This document shows positions 32,521 to 44,900 of a DNA stretch of 64,000 nt, one piece after another. Origin of the DNA: Sanderia malayensis (taxonomy: Eukaryota; Cnidaria; Scyphozoa; Semaeostomeae; Pelagiidae); the NCBI GenBank assembly GCA_013076295.1, contig RQOL01000838.1:1-64000 (forward strand), written 5' to 3'. The first letter of the stretch is position 1. Each line of letters opens with the position of its first letter. The notes beneath the pieces were generated by a model that was not told where the DNA came from, did not search any database, and saw only the letters and a program-made list of their open reading frames with translations. Position numbers and translations under genes: made by a program.

Positions 32521-33552
32521 TCAAAACTCAAATTCACTAAAAGAATCATCTGTTGTATCGTAAGAAAATTCAAGCCAGGCCCAGGCACTATCTTGGTCAG
32601 ACACGGATGTACTAGATTCGAATTCTTCTTTTTCATTTTCTTCTTCATTATGCTTGTCCTGCTTGCTAACTTCTTCTAAAACTCTCTTTTGTACTCGCTT
32701 TCGCTTACGGGCTGGACTATTCACAACATGATCGGCGTAATCCGAATCTTCGTTGTCGGCTTGGTAATCTGTCATGAAATTAACGGGAAGGGTGCTTAAA
32801 ACAGTTTGAAAGACCGAAAAGGATTTCAAGTCAAAGAAATAAGTTTTCAGGAGTTGGAATGTTTAAGTTGCGAGAAACTGCATACCATGGACTTTCTTTT
32901 TGGATACCTTCTTGGTAGGTAAACATGGAGGAAGTTGCGAGCACGTGAACCATAGTGGTTTTAGTCCTTCATCAGTTTTAACCCAGCCTTGACCATCAGC
33001 ACCTGGAACATGAAAATTTCTATTTGCCTCCATATATATGTTTGTAATTCTTTTTAAATGTTCTTTTTAAATGTTCCTCACTACCGCTTGGATCAGGAAT
33101 CAGCTTTGAACTACATTTTTTTTTCAATTTTCATACATGCGAACTCTGGTCTGTACTATATCCACGTTATCTTTTCCGGGATAAACAACAGTCTGCCAAA
33201 ACTTGGTAGCCCTATCAAGCTCATTTGCAAGGGTGATTGAAGTGCCCAGTTCTTGTAAAAAACCTTCTTTCTTAAAGTGCTTCTGCAACGAATTTTTACA
33301 TAGTGTTTTTATTTCAAAAATCTATAGATCTCAATGCACTGATTAACGTGGCGCAAATAAAATTTGCAAATTATGTATACTTTTTTCGCTATTAACCTTC
33401 AAAGTAGGCAATTTTGACCTTTTTCGTGCGAAAACTGAACATCACTGTGATGTCATCAAACGTCGCGTCTGCAACGTCAAGCAGCAAGACGAGATTTTTA
33501 AAGACAAAACGCTCACCTGTACAATGTGTACTAACAGAGATAAGACAATTTG

Positions 33553-34430
33553 TTAATAATAATAATAACACTTTATTTACACAGGGTAATTCAATCAGCT
33601 ATAAATCTAGCTGCTATCAAGAGAAACCCTGTTTAAATTAAATATAAATAATAAATATCAAGCTTAAGTGTTAGAAAACAAATAATTTATTTTATTTAAA
33701 AAAAAACCGTTAAAAATTGTCCAGTAAAATACCATATTTCTTAAAATTCCTTCCTGATAAAATTACATAAGTTCAATCGCTAAAATGTTCCTTTATTGCT
33801 TTTTTGAAATAAATGTAGTATTTCTCAGTTTTCAGATGTAATGGCAAAGCGTTGCAGATTTTAGTTCCACTGTAGTAAATTCCTCTTTTTCCACTTTCCG
33901 TTCTCACTTTTGGCATCCGCAAGTCCGTTCCGTTACGTCTTGTTGCTGTTCCATGTTCAACAGGTATTTTTAATAATAATTTTTATTTTTAAAGTATTTT
34001 TATTAAGTATTTTTATTTTTTTTATTTATATTTTTTATAGTTTTTTATTTTTTTTATTTTTAGTTTTTTTATTTCTAATTTCATAAAGTAGTTATGAAAG
34101 ACATCAGGAGCTGTTCCATGTAAGCATTTGAAGACGAAATCTAATCTACACATTGGATTGATCTCATGGAGGCAAATGATCGCCAGACGGGGTGCTTTTT
34201 ATGCTTTGCTCCAAATATGATCTTAAGAGCTCTCTTTTCAATTTTCTTAAACCTCGTTTCATTTGTCTCTGACAAAGTCGAGAACGCAATGCTGCAGTAA
34301 GTCATAACCGGCTGAACCATAGCTTTGTACAGATCAACAGCGGCATGGGTGATTAGTATTTGCCTTATTCGCTGAAGGAGACCGAGTCTGCTAGAAGTTA
34401 ATGCCCTTTAGTGCTAAACACCCTCAACAT
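33553..34430 (-). mobile_element. 3' end of a second LINE, with (TTA)n tail
   Basis: The minus strand reads SSRLGLLQRIRQILI, VDLYKAMVQPVMTYC and RFKKIEKRALKIIFG, then LDFVFKCLHGTAPDVF, a low-complexity insertion, and GIYYSGTKICNALPLHLK, ending in a stop at 33773. These are C-terminal RT blocks of CR1/Jockey-type LINEs. The element ends with (TTA)n at about 33553-33570. It is truncated upstream and relates in type to the LINE at 39737-41929. Confidence 0.78.
33963..34072. repeat. T-rich low-complexity run inside the LINE remnant
   Basis: Degenerate TTTTTATT and ATTTTTATT units fill about 110 bp and separate two otherwise continuous parts of the LINE coding remnant. Confidence 0.75.
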
Positions 34431-35719
34431 TACATTTAATTTTATTTGGTATATCAACGCATTGTAGTTGAATGATAGTCTGTCTGGCATTCAGCATATA
34501 TGAAGAAACCCGTTTAGGCCAAATGAAATAAGCTATACTATAAGCTTCCTGTTTTCATGGCGTTCTTTTCATATCAGTGATATTCGTTTTTCGGTGTTCA
34601 CACTGCTTTGGTTATCACGACAAAGTCATACGAATAACGATGCATAGTTTCGGGATTCACCGAAAAGAGGCTAACCAAAAAGTGATTTTGAGGCATGGAA
34701 AGAATCGCTAACCGGCGAGCTGTGAGTGAGCACACACATGACGGGTATCTCGTCTCGGCTCGGGAGCAAATAAATCATAAAACTATTTACATGTCGTAGA
34801 GATACATAACGGAGACAATTGTACGATTACTCAGTGTTGCGAAAAAGTATCTCGTTTCATAATGTTGCTGATAGTATTTCAAAACCAATCAAACAGAACA
34901 AGGTCTTTTTAAGGAGTTCAGTAGACAGACATCATTTACACCCACCGACTAGGATAGCAGAATTTTATTCATTATAGCGCTCATTTTTGCTTTGAAGTAA
35001 AGAGAGATATTGGGAAAGAATTAAAGATGAGATTAAAGCTAAAATCAAACGCTATTCCTGCAATAGATGCAGTAAACAAGCTCGTGAACCAACCCGTGTG
35101 ACTCTCAGCTTTACTCGGGCCTAAGCACTCCTCGCCCGGAGTGGTTAGGCCCGAGCCGACCAAAACAAATGTCAGAAAATTTAGCTTTTTGGGGTGATAT
35201 CGAAGGAATTTTAATTTCCGAAGTTTATAAAAATAATTCAATGTCTGCAATTTTGAGCTAAAATAAGTTATTGCAAAAAATAAGACCTGGGATAAGCCAA
35301 ACCAGGGCTACGTGTCGTTCCACAGCAACTCGAAGCAACAATGGCGACGCGGGATGACGTCACATTTTTTGGAGGTACCCATTTTCAAACTTAAATTGTA
35401 TCTCTAACGTTAAACAAAATGACACCATGTTTTTTTAAGAACGATGGCTAAAAAAAGTTGCCCTTATGTTGGTTCAGCCGGAGCTCAAATAACCCCTGCC
35501 TGAGTGGAGCTATTAAAAAAAAACAAGACGACGTTCGAAAAAACCCATTGACTTCCATTGCGCAAAATAATTTGGGTCATCACTGTGACGTCACAGCGTT
35601 GTGATATTTTTCGCAAAAGGTGGCCTGATTCAAGGTGAAATTAAAGTAACTTATACTTGTCAGATGCACGTCAAAATTGCATCAAGCTGATCAGTACATC
35701 CTTGGCTTTCAACTAAAAT
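34431..35719. other. Stretch without a recognised gene
   Basis: It may be intron of the flanking pseudogene plus unclassified repeats. A palindromic block, GGGCCTAAGCACTCC with its inverse, lies near 35115-35155. An open minus-strand frame at 34981-35250 has no known motif. Confidence 0.4.
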
Positions 35720-36059
35720 AAAAAAATCGACATGTCAAATTTCGTTGCATAAGCACTTTAAATGTCAACATTTTCCTGAAACGTTTTATCTTCCCAATTC
35801 CAAATGGTTAGGAAGTTGTGTCACACCCTGTCAGCGAATGAAAGGCAGGCAATATGTTGCATACAATCTCACCGTAGTGAGTTGCGATGGATCGTATGCA
35901 TATGTAACGGTTTGTGCTAATGCGCATCTGCCAGTTGTTGGACGGCTTTACGAAGGAAAATGCAAAGGCTAACAAGACAAGTATATCTGTATCTGTGGCG
36001 ACAACTATCACGTTGGTAGTCGATTATCTAAAATATCTAAAAATATTGGAAACACTTTA

Positions 36060-39000
36060 AATTTTATTTTTCAGTGATAATTAAAATTCATTCCCAAAAC
36101 TTACACATGAATTCATGTAAGAACAGCTAAAACTAATTAAAATTAGAATTTAGACTGATAAAAATTAACATCCAACCCCACAAGTAACACATGAATCTAC
36201 GTAAATACACCTAAAAATAATAAAGATATAACATTCATTCCCAAAATTTAGACTGATAACAATTTACATTCATTCCCACAACTTACACGTGAATCTACGT
36301 TAATACATCTAAAACATCGTGAAAACCCTTTAGTAACTCTTTTCAGTGCTATTAACATTCATTCCCACAATTTACACACGAATCCCCGCAAAAACGGCAA
36401 AAACAGATAACCTTTATAACATTCATTCCCACGATTTGCACTATTGAAAAGTAGCATTCATTCCAACAATTTAGACTGATGAAAATTGACATTGATTCCC
36501 ACATTTTCAAATAATAAGAAATGACATGCATTCCCAGAATTTACACTAATGAGAATTAACATTCATTCCCACAATTTATACTAATGAAGATTAACATTCA
36601 TTCCCAAAATTTACACATGAATGCACGATAATGCAACAAAAACTTAATGAAAAAAGTGTTTCCTTGTATTCAGTGATGTCACCATTCATTTCCACATTTT
36701 ACACTAACGAAAATAAACATTCATTCCCACAATTTACACATGAATCCACGTTAATACATTTAAACCTAGTGCAAAGATTTTTAGTTCCTTTTTTTAGTGA
36801 TATTAACATTCAATTCCACATTTTACACATTAATCCATGCAAGAAAAGTTAAAACTAATAAAAATTAAAACATTCATTCCCACAAATTACACTTGAATCA
36901 ACGTTAATACATCTAAAACTTAGTGAAAACACTTTTAGTTACTTTTTTCAGTGATCTGAACATTCACTCCAATAATTTACACTAATAAAGGTTAACATTC
37001 ATTCCCACAATTTAAACATGAATCCACGTAAAAACAGCTAGAACAAATGAAAAATATAGCATTCTTTCCCACAATTTACACTAACGAAAAATAACATTGA
37101 TTCCCAAAATTTACAGTAATGAAAATTAACATTCCTTCCCACAATTTAGACTGATGAAAATTATCATCCATTCCCACAATTTACACATGAATCCACGTAA
37201 AAACAGCTAAAAGAAAGAAAAAAAGCACTCTTTTCCACAATTTACACTAATGAAAAGTAACATTCATTCCCACAATTTCGTCGGATCAAGATTTACATCC
37301 ATTCCCACAATTTACACGTGAATCTACGTTAATACATCTACAACATCGTGAAAAGCCTTTAGTTACTTTTTTCAGTGCTATTAACATTCATTCCCACAAT
37401 TTACACACGAATCCACGCAAAAACGGCAAAAACAGATAAACTTTATAACATTCATCCCCACAATTTGCACTAATGAAAAGTAGCATTCATTCCAACAATT
37501 TAGACTGATGAAAATTGACATTGATTCCCACATTTTCAAATAATGAGAAATGACATGCATTCCCAGAATTTACACTAATGAGAATTAACATTCATTCCCA
37601 CAATTTACACTAATGAAGATTAACATTCATTCCCAAAATATACACATGAATCCACGATAATGCAACAAAAACTTAGTGAAAAAAGTGTTTCCTTGTATTC
37701 AGTGATGTCACCATTCGTTTCCACATTTTACACTAAAGAAAAATAACATTCATTCCCACAATTTACACTAACGAAAATCAACATTCATTCCCACAATTTA
37801 CACATGAATCCACGTTAATACAATTAAACCTAGTGCAAAGATTTTTAGTTACTATTTTCAGTGATATTAACATTCAATTCCACATTTCACACATAAATCC
37901 ATGCAAGAACAGTTAAAACTAATAAAAATTAAAACAATCATTCCCACAAATTACAGTAATGAAAAATTACCTTGATTCCCACAATTTACAGTAATGAAAT
38001 ATAACATTCATTCCCACAATTTACAGTATTGAAAAATAATATTCATTCCCACAATTTAGACTGAGGAAACCTCTCATCCATTCCCACAATTTACACCTGA
38101 ATTCACCTAAAAACAGCTAAAAGAAATAAAAAATATAACAATCCTTCCCACAAATTACACTAATGAAAAGTAACATTCATTCCCACATTTTAATCAGATC
38201 AAGATTTACATCCATCCCCACAATTTAAACATGAATCTACGCAAAGACGGCAAAACAGATAAAAATATGACATTCATTCCCACAATTTGCACCAATGAAA
38301 AGTAACATTGGTTCCCACAAATTACATTAATTGAAAATAACATTCATTCCCACAATTTACACACGAATCAACGTAAGAACAGCTGAAACTAATCAATAAA
38401 ATAACATTCATTCCGACAATTTACAGTAATGAAAAATAACGTTCATCCTCACAATCTGCACATGAATCCACGCAAAAACAGTAAAAACAGATAAAAGAGA
38501 TAACATTCATTCCCAAAATTTACACACGAATCAGCATAAATACAGCAAAAACTAATAAAATTTTAACGTTCATTCCCACAATTTACATGTGAGTCTACGT
38601 TAATACATCTAAAACATAGTAAAAACATTATTAGCTATTTTTTCAGTGATATTAACATTCATTCCCACAACTTACACACTAATCCACGCAAAAATGGCAA
38701 AAACAAATAACCTTTATAACATTCATTCCCACAATTTGCAGCACTAATGAAAAGTAGCATTCATTCCAACAATTTAGACTGATGAAAATTGACATTGATT
38801 CCCACATTTTCAAATAATAAGAAATGACATGCATTCCCAGAATTTACACTAATGAGAATTAACATTCATTCCCACAATATACACTGATGAAGATCAACAT
38901 TCATTCCCAAAATTTACACATGAATCCACGACAATGCAACAAAAACTTAATGAAAAAAATGTTTCCTTGTATTCAGTGATGTCACCATTCATTTCCACAT

Positions 39001-39736
39001 TTTACACTAAAGAAAAATAACATTCATTCCCACAATTTACACTAACGAAAATCAACATTCATTCCCACAATTTACACATAAATCCACGTTAATACACTTA
39101 AACCTAGTGCAAAGATTTTTAGTTACTCATTTCAGTGATATTAACATTCAATTCCTCATTTTACACATTAATCCATGCAAGAACAGTTAAAGCTAATAAA
39201 AATGAAAACATTCACTCCCTCAAATTATACTTGAATCCACGTTAATACATCTAAAACTTAGTGAAAGCATTTTTAGTTACTTTTTTCAGTGATCCTAACA
39301 TTCACTCCCATAATTTACACTAATGAGGGTTAACATTCATTCCCACAATTTAAACATGAATCCACGTAAAAACAGCTAGAACAAATGAAAAATATAGCAT
39401 TCTTTCCCACAATTTACACTAATGAATAGTAACATTGATTCCCAAAATTTACAGTAATGAAAATTAACATTCCTTCCCACAATTTAGACTGATGAAAATT
39501 ATCATCCATTCCCACAATATACACATGAATGCAAGCAAAAACAGCTAAAAGAAATAAAAAATATATCATTCTTTCCCACAATTTACACTAATGAAAAGCA
39601 TTATTGATTCCCACAAATTACAGTAATGAAAAAAAATTCATTCCCACAATTTAGACTGATGAAAGTTGACATTGATTCCGCAACTTACACACGAATCAAC
39701 ATAAATACACCTAAAACTAATAAAAATATGACATTT
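36060..39736. repeat. Satellite block A, core CATTCATTCCCACAATTTAC
   Basis: The 20-bp core recurs about every 35 or 60 bp, followed by a short tail (ACTAATGAAAAATA-like) or a long tail (ACATGAATCCACG...AAAACAGC). A third variant carries TTAGTTACTTTTTTCAGTG. A marked string, CATTTTCAAATAAT, recurs at 36502, 37531 and 38805, giving spacings of 1029 and 1274 bp, a higher-order unit larger than in block B. No coding function. The right edge is the LINE insertion. Confidence 0.93.
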
Positions 39737-41929
39737 AATAATAATAATAATAATAATAACACGAATATTTATACAGGATAGCCTATCAGCATAGTCAAAT
39801 GCTGTTATCTTCAGGGTCCTGTCTTGAAAGTAAGAGTTAAAAATATATATAATAACTACATTAAGTTAAAAACATATAATATTTATTAATATATAAATAT
39901 ATAATGTAATGCTTATAGTAAGAGTTAAGAAATATATATAATAAGTAAGAGAAAATAAGAGTTAAAAAAATATATATATGCATAATAACTATATTAAGTT
40001 TAAAAATATATAATACTTATTAATATATAAATAAATAATGTAATGTTTATAAATATAAAATATAAAGTTTCTTCAACTAAAATGTTCGTTTAAAAAAGAA
40101 GTAAAAACAATCCTGGACTGAATCTTTCTAGCCTCAAGGGGTAAATCATTGAAAATTCTTCCACCAGCATATGTTATACACTTTGCCCAATTTTTGTTTT
40201 CATTCGTGGCAGTTTAGCGGTATAGTTGTTGTTTCTTGTGCATTTTTCATGTTTTGCTCTTTCGAAGTAATCCTTAAACGGCTCACATACATTCTTCTGT
40301 AGGCAGTCAAAAACAAATTTACAAACACTTTTCTTCATTTGATTTTCTATATGCGGAACTCTCAAATCAGTTTTAGGTGGACATTTTGATTTGATAATGT
40401 TCATGCTTTGTTTCTCAATACTACGCAAACGCTTTAATTTTGATTCTGACCATCCCAGCCCAACTGATCCACAGTACGTGAATAGGGGCATGATCATAGC
40501 GTTGTAGATTACAATGGCTGTTGGGGTATCAATGGAATTTCGAATGCGCCTGAGAAGATCAACCCTTCCTGCTGCCTTTTTGCAGGTTATATCGATATGA
40601 GCATCCATCGTTAGCGAGAGGTCTAATGTTACTCCAAGATATTTATATTCTGTCGTACAATTTATGGGTGTCTCTCCACTTATGATGTTAAGCCGTCTCT
40701 CTTTGAATTTATTCAATCTCTTTGCTGTACCAAAAAGCATAGTTTCTGTTTTCCCTTTCTTCAGATTCATGATTAACTCGTTCTTAGAAAACCAGGTGGC
40801 TAGGTTGTTAACATCTTGATTAAGATGGCTTTCAATGATGTTAATATCACTACTCGATGTAAAAATAACCGTGTCATCCGCATATGTCACAATATTTGTA
40901 TGCTTCAATGATCTATGTGCATCGTTAAAATGAATTAGAAACAGAAGAGGACCGATGATGGATCCTTGTGGAACACCTGTATACACAGGGCATGAATTGG
41001 AAAATGTTTCCTTGTACTGAACAGTTTGCTTGCGATTGAATAAGTAGTCTGTTAGCCAATCTAGTTCATTATCTCTCACTCCGTAGGCTTGGAGCTTGGA
41101 GAGAAGAACAGAGTGACTAATAGTGTCAAAGGCTTTAGATAGATCAATGAATAATGCACCTGTGAGCTGCCCTTTGTCCGCCCCCCTCCTGATATGATCT
41201 AAGAAATATATAACTGCTTGCTCTGTTGATCTTTTTGTTCTGAATCCAAACTGATAATTAAATAGAAGCGCATTTCTTTCAAGATGGTTCATAAGCTGCT
41301 TGTGAAACAGTTTTTCTAAAATCTTCGATAAAGTTGGGAGAATCGATATGGGCCTATAGTTATCCACTTGTGAACGGGGGCCAGACTTATATACTGGAAC
41401 TACTTTTGCTTCCTTCCAGTCTGCAGGTACTATTCCCGTTTTAAAAGATAGATTTATCACGTGTGTGAGAGGCTTCGTTAAAATAGGGGCTATATCCTTC
41501 AGTAGTCCAGGAGGGAGGTTGTCAAGTCCAGTTGCCTTTTTGCGTTTGAGGTTTTTTAATTCTTTGTACACATCAGCCTCACTAACTTCTTTGAGAGAGA
41601 ACTTCTCTGAACATAGAGGAGCAAGAATGTTTTCAGTGGGTTTCATCCAAGTAAAAACCCGCAAAGGGAAAGATTTTGACTTGAGTGAATTTGCTACATT
41701 TGAAAAGTAACTGCATAGGGTGTTCGCTATGGTTCCGTTGTCAGTTGTTTTCGATCCATTTATTTCAAAAGCCGATCCAGCAGATGGAGCTGTTTTCTTA
41801 GTAGGGTAGAGTTTATTGATGGTGGCCCAAAATTTACTTGGCGACTTTGCATTTTCTTTTAGAAGGTCTTTGTGAAATCTATTCTTGTACAAAGACCTTG
41901 AATACTACGCAATACGCAATACTGTAAAT
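39737..41929 (-). mobile_element. LINE (CR1/Jockey-like), 5'-truncated, inserted in the satellite
   Basis: The 3' end on the left is a (TTA)n tail and the body runs leftward. The satellite is interrupted inside the common string ATATGACATTTATTCCC: the left side ends ATGACATTTA and the right side resumes ATTTATTCCC, leaving ATTTA duplicated. The junction on the right has a short filler with CAATACG twice. No endonuclease is present. Confidence 0.88.
40174..41892 (-). CDS. LINE reverse transcriptase, open over 572 codons
   Basis: The open frame begins inside the coding region, at an internal Met near the truncation point. RT blocks in order: KRKKATGLDNLPPGLLKD (about residue 115), VVPVYKSG and NYRPISILPTLSKILEK, FRTKRSTEQAV, GALFIDLSKAFDTI (catalytic Asp), YTGVPQGSIIGPLLFLI, NIVTYADDTVIFTSS (catalytic YADD), and TEYKYLGVTLDLSLT. 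A C-terminal region with DLLRRIRNSIDTPTA follows. No stop or frameshift interrupts it, unlike all other RTs in this window except parts of BEL/Pao, so it is probably a recent insertion. Without the N-terminal endonuclease it is not autonomous. Confidence 0.9.
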   Translation of the reverse strand: MYKNRFHKDLLKENAKSPSKFWATINKLYPTKKTAPSAGSAFEINGSKTTDNGTIANTLCSYFSNVANSLKSKSFPLRVFTWMKPTENILAPLCSEKFSLKEVSEADVYKELKNLKRKKATGLDNLPPGLLKDIAPILTKPLTHVINLSFKTGIVPADWKEAKVVPVYKSGPRSQVDNYRPISILPTLSKILEKLFHKQLMNHLERNALLFNYQFGFRTKRSTEQAVIYFLDHIRRGADKGQLTGALFIDLSKAFDTISHSVLLSKLQAYGVRDNELDWLTDYLFNRKQTVQYKETFSNSCPVYTGVPQGSIIGPLLFLIHFNDAHRSLKHTNIVTYADDTVIFTSSSDINIIESHLNQDVNNLATWFSKNELIMNLKKGKTETMLFGTAKRLNKFKERRLNIISGETPINCTTEYKYLGVTLDLSLTMDAHIDITCKKAAGRVDLLRRIRNSIDTPTAIVIYNAMIMPLFTYCGSVGLGWSESKLKRLRSIEKQSMNIIKSKCPPKTDLRVPHIENQMKKSVCKFVFDCLQKNVCEPFKDYFERAKHEKCTRNNNYTAKLPRMKTKIGQSV

Positions 41930-44900
41930 ATTTATTCCCACAATTTGCACTAATGAAAAAAAACATTCATTCCCACAAATTACAGTAATGAAAAAAAATT
42001 CATTTCCACAATTTCCACACGAATCAACCCTAAAAACAGCTAAAACTAGACAATAATAGAGCATTCATTCCCACAATTTGCAGTAATGAAAAATAACCTT
42101 CATCCCCACAATTTACACACGAATCCACGCAAAAACGGTAAAAACAGACAAAGAAGATAATATTTATGCCCACAATTTACACTAATGAAAAGTGACATTC
42201 ATTACCACAATTTATACTGTTGAGAAATGACATTGATTCCCACAATTTACACATTGTTCCACGTAAAAAGAGCTAAAAAAATATAGCATTCTTTCCCACA
42301 AATTACACTAATAAACAGTAACATTGATTTCCACACATTGCAGTAATGAAAAAAAATTCATTCCCACAATTTACACACGAATCCACGCAAAAACGGCAAA
42401 AACAGATAAAAATATGACATTCATTCCCACAATTTGCAGTAATGAAAAATAACCTTTATCCCCACAATTTACACATGAATTCACGCAAAAACGGTAAAAA
42501 CAGACAAAGAAGATAATATTTATGCCCACAATTTACACTAATGAAAAGTGACATTCATTACCACAATTTATACTGTTGAGAAATGACATTGATTCCCACA
42601 ATTTACACATTGTTCCACGTAAAAAGAGCTAAAAAAATATAGCATTCTTTCCCACAAATTACACTAATAAACAGTAACATTGATTTCCACACATTGCAGT
42701 AATGAAAAAAAATTCATTCCCACAATTTACACACGAATCCACGCAAAAACGGCAAAAACAGATAAAAATATGACATTCATTCCCACAATTTGCAGTAATG
42801 AAAAATAACCTTCATCCCCACAATTAACACATGAATCCACGCAAAAACGGTAAAAACAGACAAAGAAGATAATATTCATTCCCACAATTTAGACTGTTGA
42901 GAAATGACATTGATTCCCACAATTTACACATTATTCCACGTAAAAAAAGCTAAAAAGTATATAGCATTCTTTCCCACAATTTACACTAATGAAAAGTAAC
43001 CATGATTCACATAAATTACAGTAATGAAAAAAAATTCCTTCCCACAATTTACACACGAATCAACGTAAGAACAGCTAAAACCAAACAATAATAGAGGATT
43101 CATTCCCACAATTTGCAGTAATGAAAAATAACCTTCATCCCCACAATTTACACATGAATCCACGCAAAAACGGTAAAAAGAGATGGAAAAGATAATATTC
43201 ATTCCCACAATTTACACTAATGAAAAGTGACATTCATTCCCACAATTTGGACTGATGAAAGTTGACATTGATTCCCACAATTTACACTATGTTCCACGTA
43301 AAAAGAGCTAAAAAAAATATAGCATTCTTTCCCACAAATTACACTAATGAACAGTAACATTGATTTCCACACATTACAGTAATGAAAAAAGATTCATCCC
43401 CACAATTTACACACGAATCCACGCAAAAACGGCAAAAACAGATAAAAATATGACAGTCATTCCCACAATTTGCAGTAATGAAAAGTGACATTGATTCCCA
43501 CAATTTACACATTATTCCCCGTAAAAAGAGCTAAAAAGTATATAGCATTCTTTCCCACAATTTACACTAATGAAAAGTAACCATCATTCACATAAAATAC
43601 AGTAATGAAAAAAAATTCCTTTCCAGAATTTACACACGAATCAACGTAAGAACAGCTAAAACTAAACAATAATAGAGGATTTATTCCCGCAATTTGCAGT
43701 AATGAAAAATAACCTTCATCCCCACAATTTACACATGAATCCACGCAAAAACGGTAAAAACAGATAAAAAAGATAATATTCATTCCCACAATTTACAATA
43801 ATGAAAAATGACATTCATTCCCACAATTTAAAGTAATAAAAATAAGATTAATCCCACAATTTCGACTGGTGAAAATTAACATCCATTCCCACAATTTACA
43901 GTATTGAAAATTAACATTAATTCCCAGAAATTACACACGAATCAACGTAAAAACACCTAAAGCTAATTAATAATATAACAATCCTTCCACAACTTGGACT
44001 CATGAAAATTTACATTCACTCCAACCTTATACACATGAATCCACGTAAATACAGCCAAAACTACTAGAATATATAACATTCATTCCCACAATTTACACTA
44101 ATGAAAAGTGACATTCATTCCCACAATTTAGACTGATGAAAGTTGACATTGATTGCCACAACTTACACACGAATCAACATAAATACACCTAAAACTAATA
44201 AAATTTTAAAGTTCATTCCCACAATTTACATTACTGAAAAGTAACCATGATTCACATAAATTACAGTAATGAAAAATAATTCCTTCCCGCAATTTACACA
44301 CGAATCAACGTAAGAACATGTAAAACTATACAAGAATAGAGCATTCATTCCCACAATTTGCAGTAATGAAAAATATCCTTCATCCCCACAATTTACACAT
44401 GAATCCACGCAAAAACGGTAAAAAGGGATAAAAAAGATAATATTCATTCCCACAATTTACACTAATGAAAAGTGACATTCATTCCCACAATTTAGACTGA
44501 TGAAAGTTGACATTGATTCCCACAATTTACACTATGTTCCACGTGAAAAGAGCTAAAAAAAATATAGCATTCTTTCCCACAAATTACACTAATGAACAGT
44601 AACATTGATTTCCACACATTACAGTAATGAAAAAAAAATCATCCCCACAATTTACACACGAATCCACGCAAAAACGGCAAAAACAGATAAAAGTATGACA
44701 TTCATTCCCACAATTTGCAGTAATGAAAAGTGACATTCATTCCCACAATTTACACTAATGAAAAGTGACATTCATTCCCACAATTTAGACTGTTGAGAAA
44801 TGACATTGATTCCCACAATTTACACATTATTCCACGTAAAAAGAGCTAAAAAGTATATAGCATTCTTTCCCACAATTTACACTAATGAAAAGTAACCATC

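Larger units (their letters stand above)
32521..36020 (-). pseudogene. Degraded gene of an uncharacterised 'LTGCDTTS' protein family
   Basis: Minus-strand pieces in order: (a) about 36020-35720, VIVVATDTDILVLLAF and LPAFHSLTGCDTTS, a TAA, then PFGIGKIKRF; (b) about 33310-33124, GFLQELGTSITLANELDRA and FWQTVVYPG, ending in a TGA; (c) about 33120-32880, IPDPSGSEEHLKR, a 13-bp tandem duplication (TTCTTTTTAAATG twice) that shifts the frame, then GWVKTDEGLKPLWFTC and LPPCLPTKK; (d) after a possible GT-AG intron, 32772-32521, DYQADNEDSDYADHVV, a basic block and an acidic end FSEFEF. I recall such proteins as abundant orphans in cnidarian and other invertebrate genomes. The DTDILVLL motif resembles PIN/XPG-type nucleases; that link is inference. 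A LINE 3' end lies between (a) and (b). Confidence 0.65.

Noticed and set aside
34981..35250. 89-codon minus-strand frame between the pseudogene exons.
   Set aside because: It does not continue the 'LTGCDTTS' family sequence and spans a palindromic repeat.
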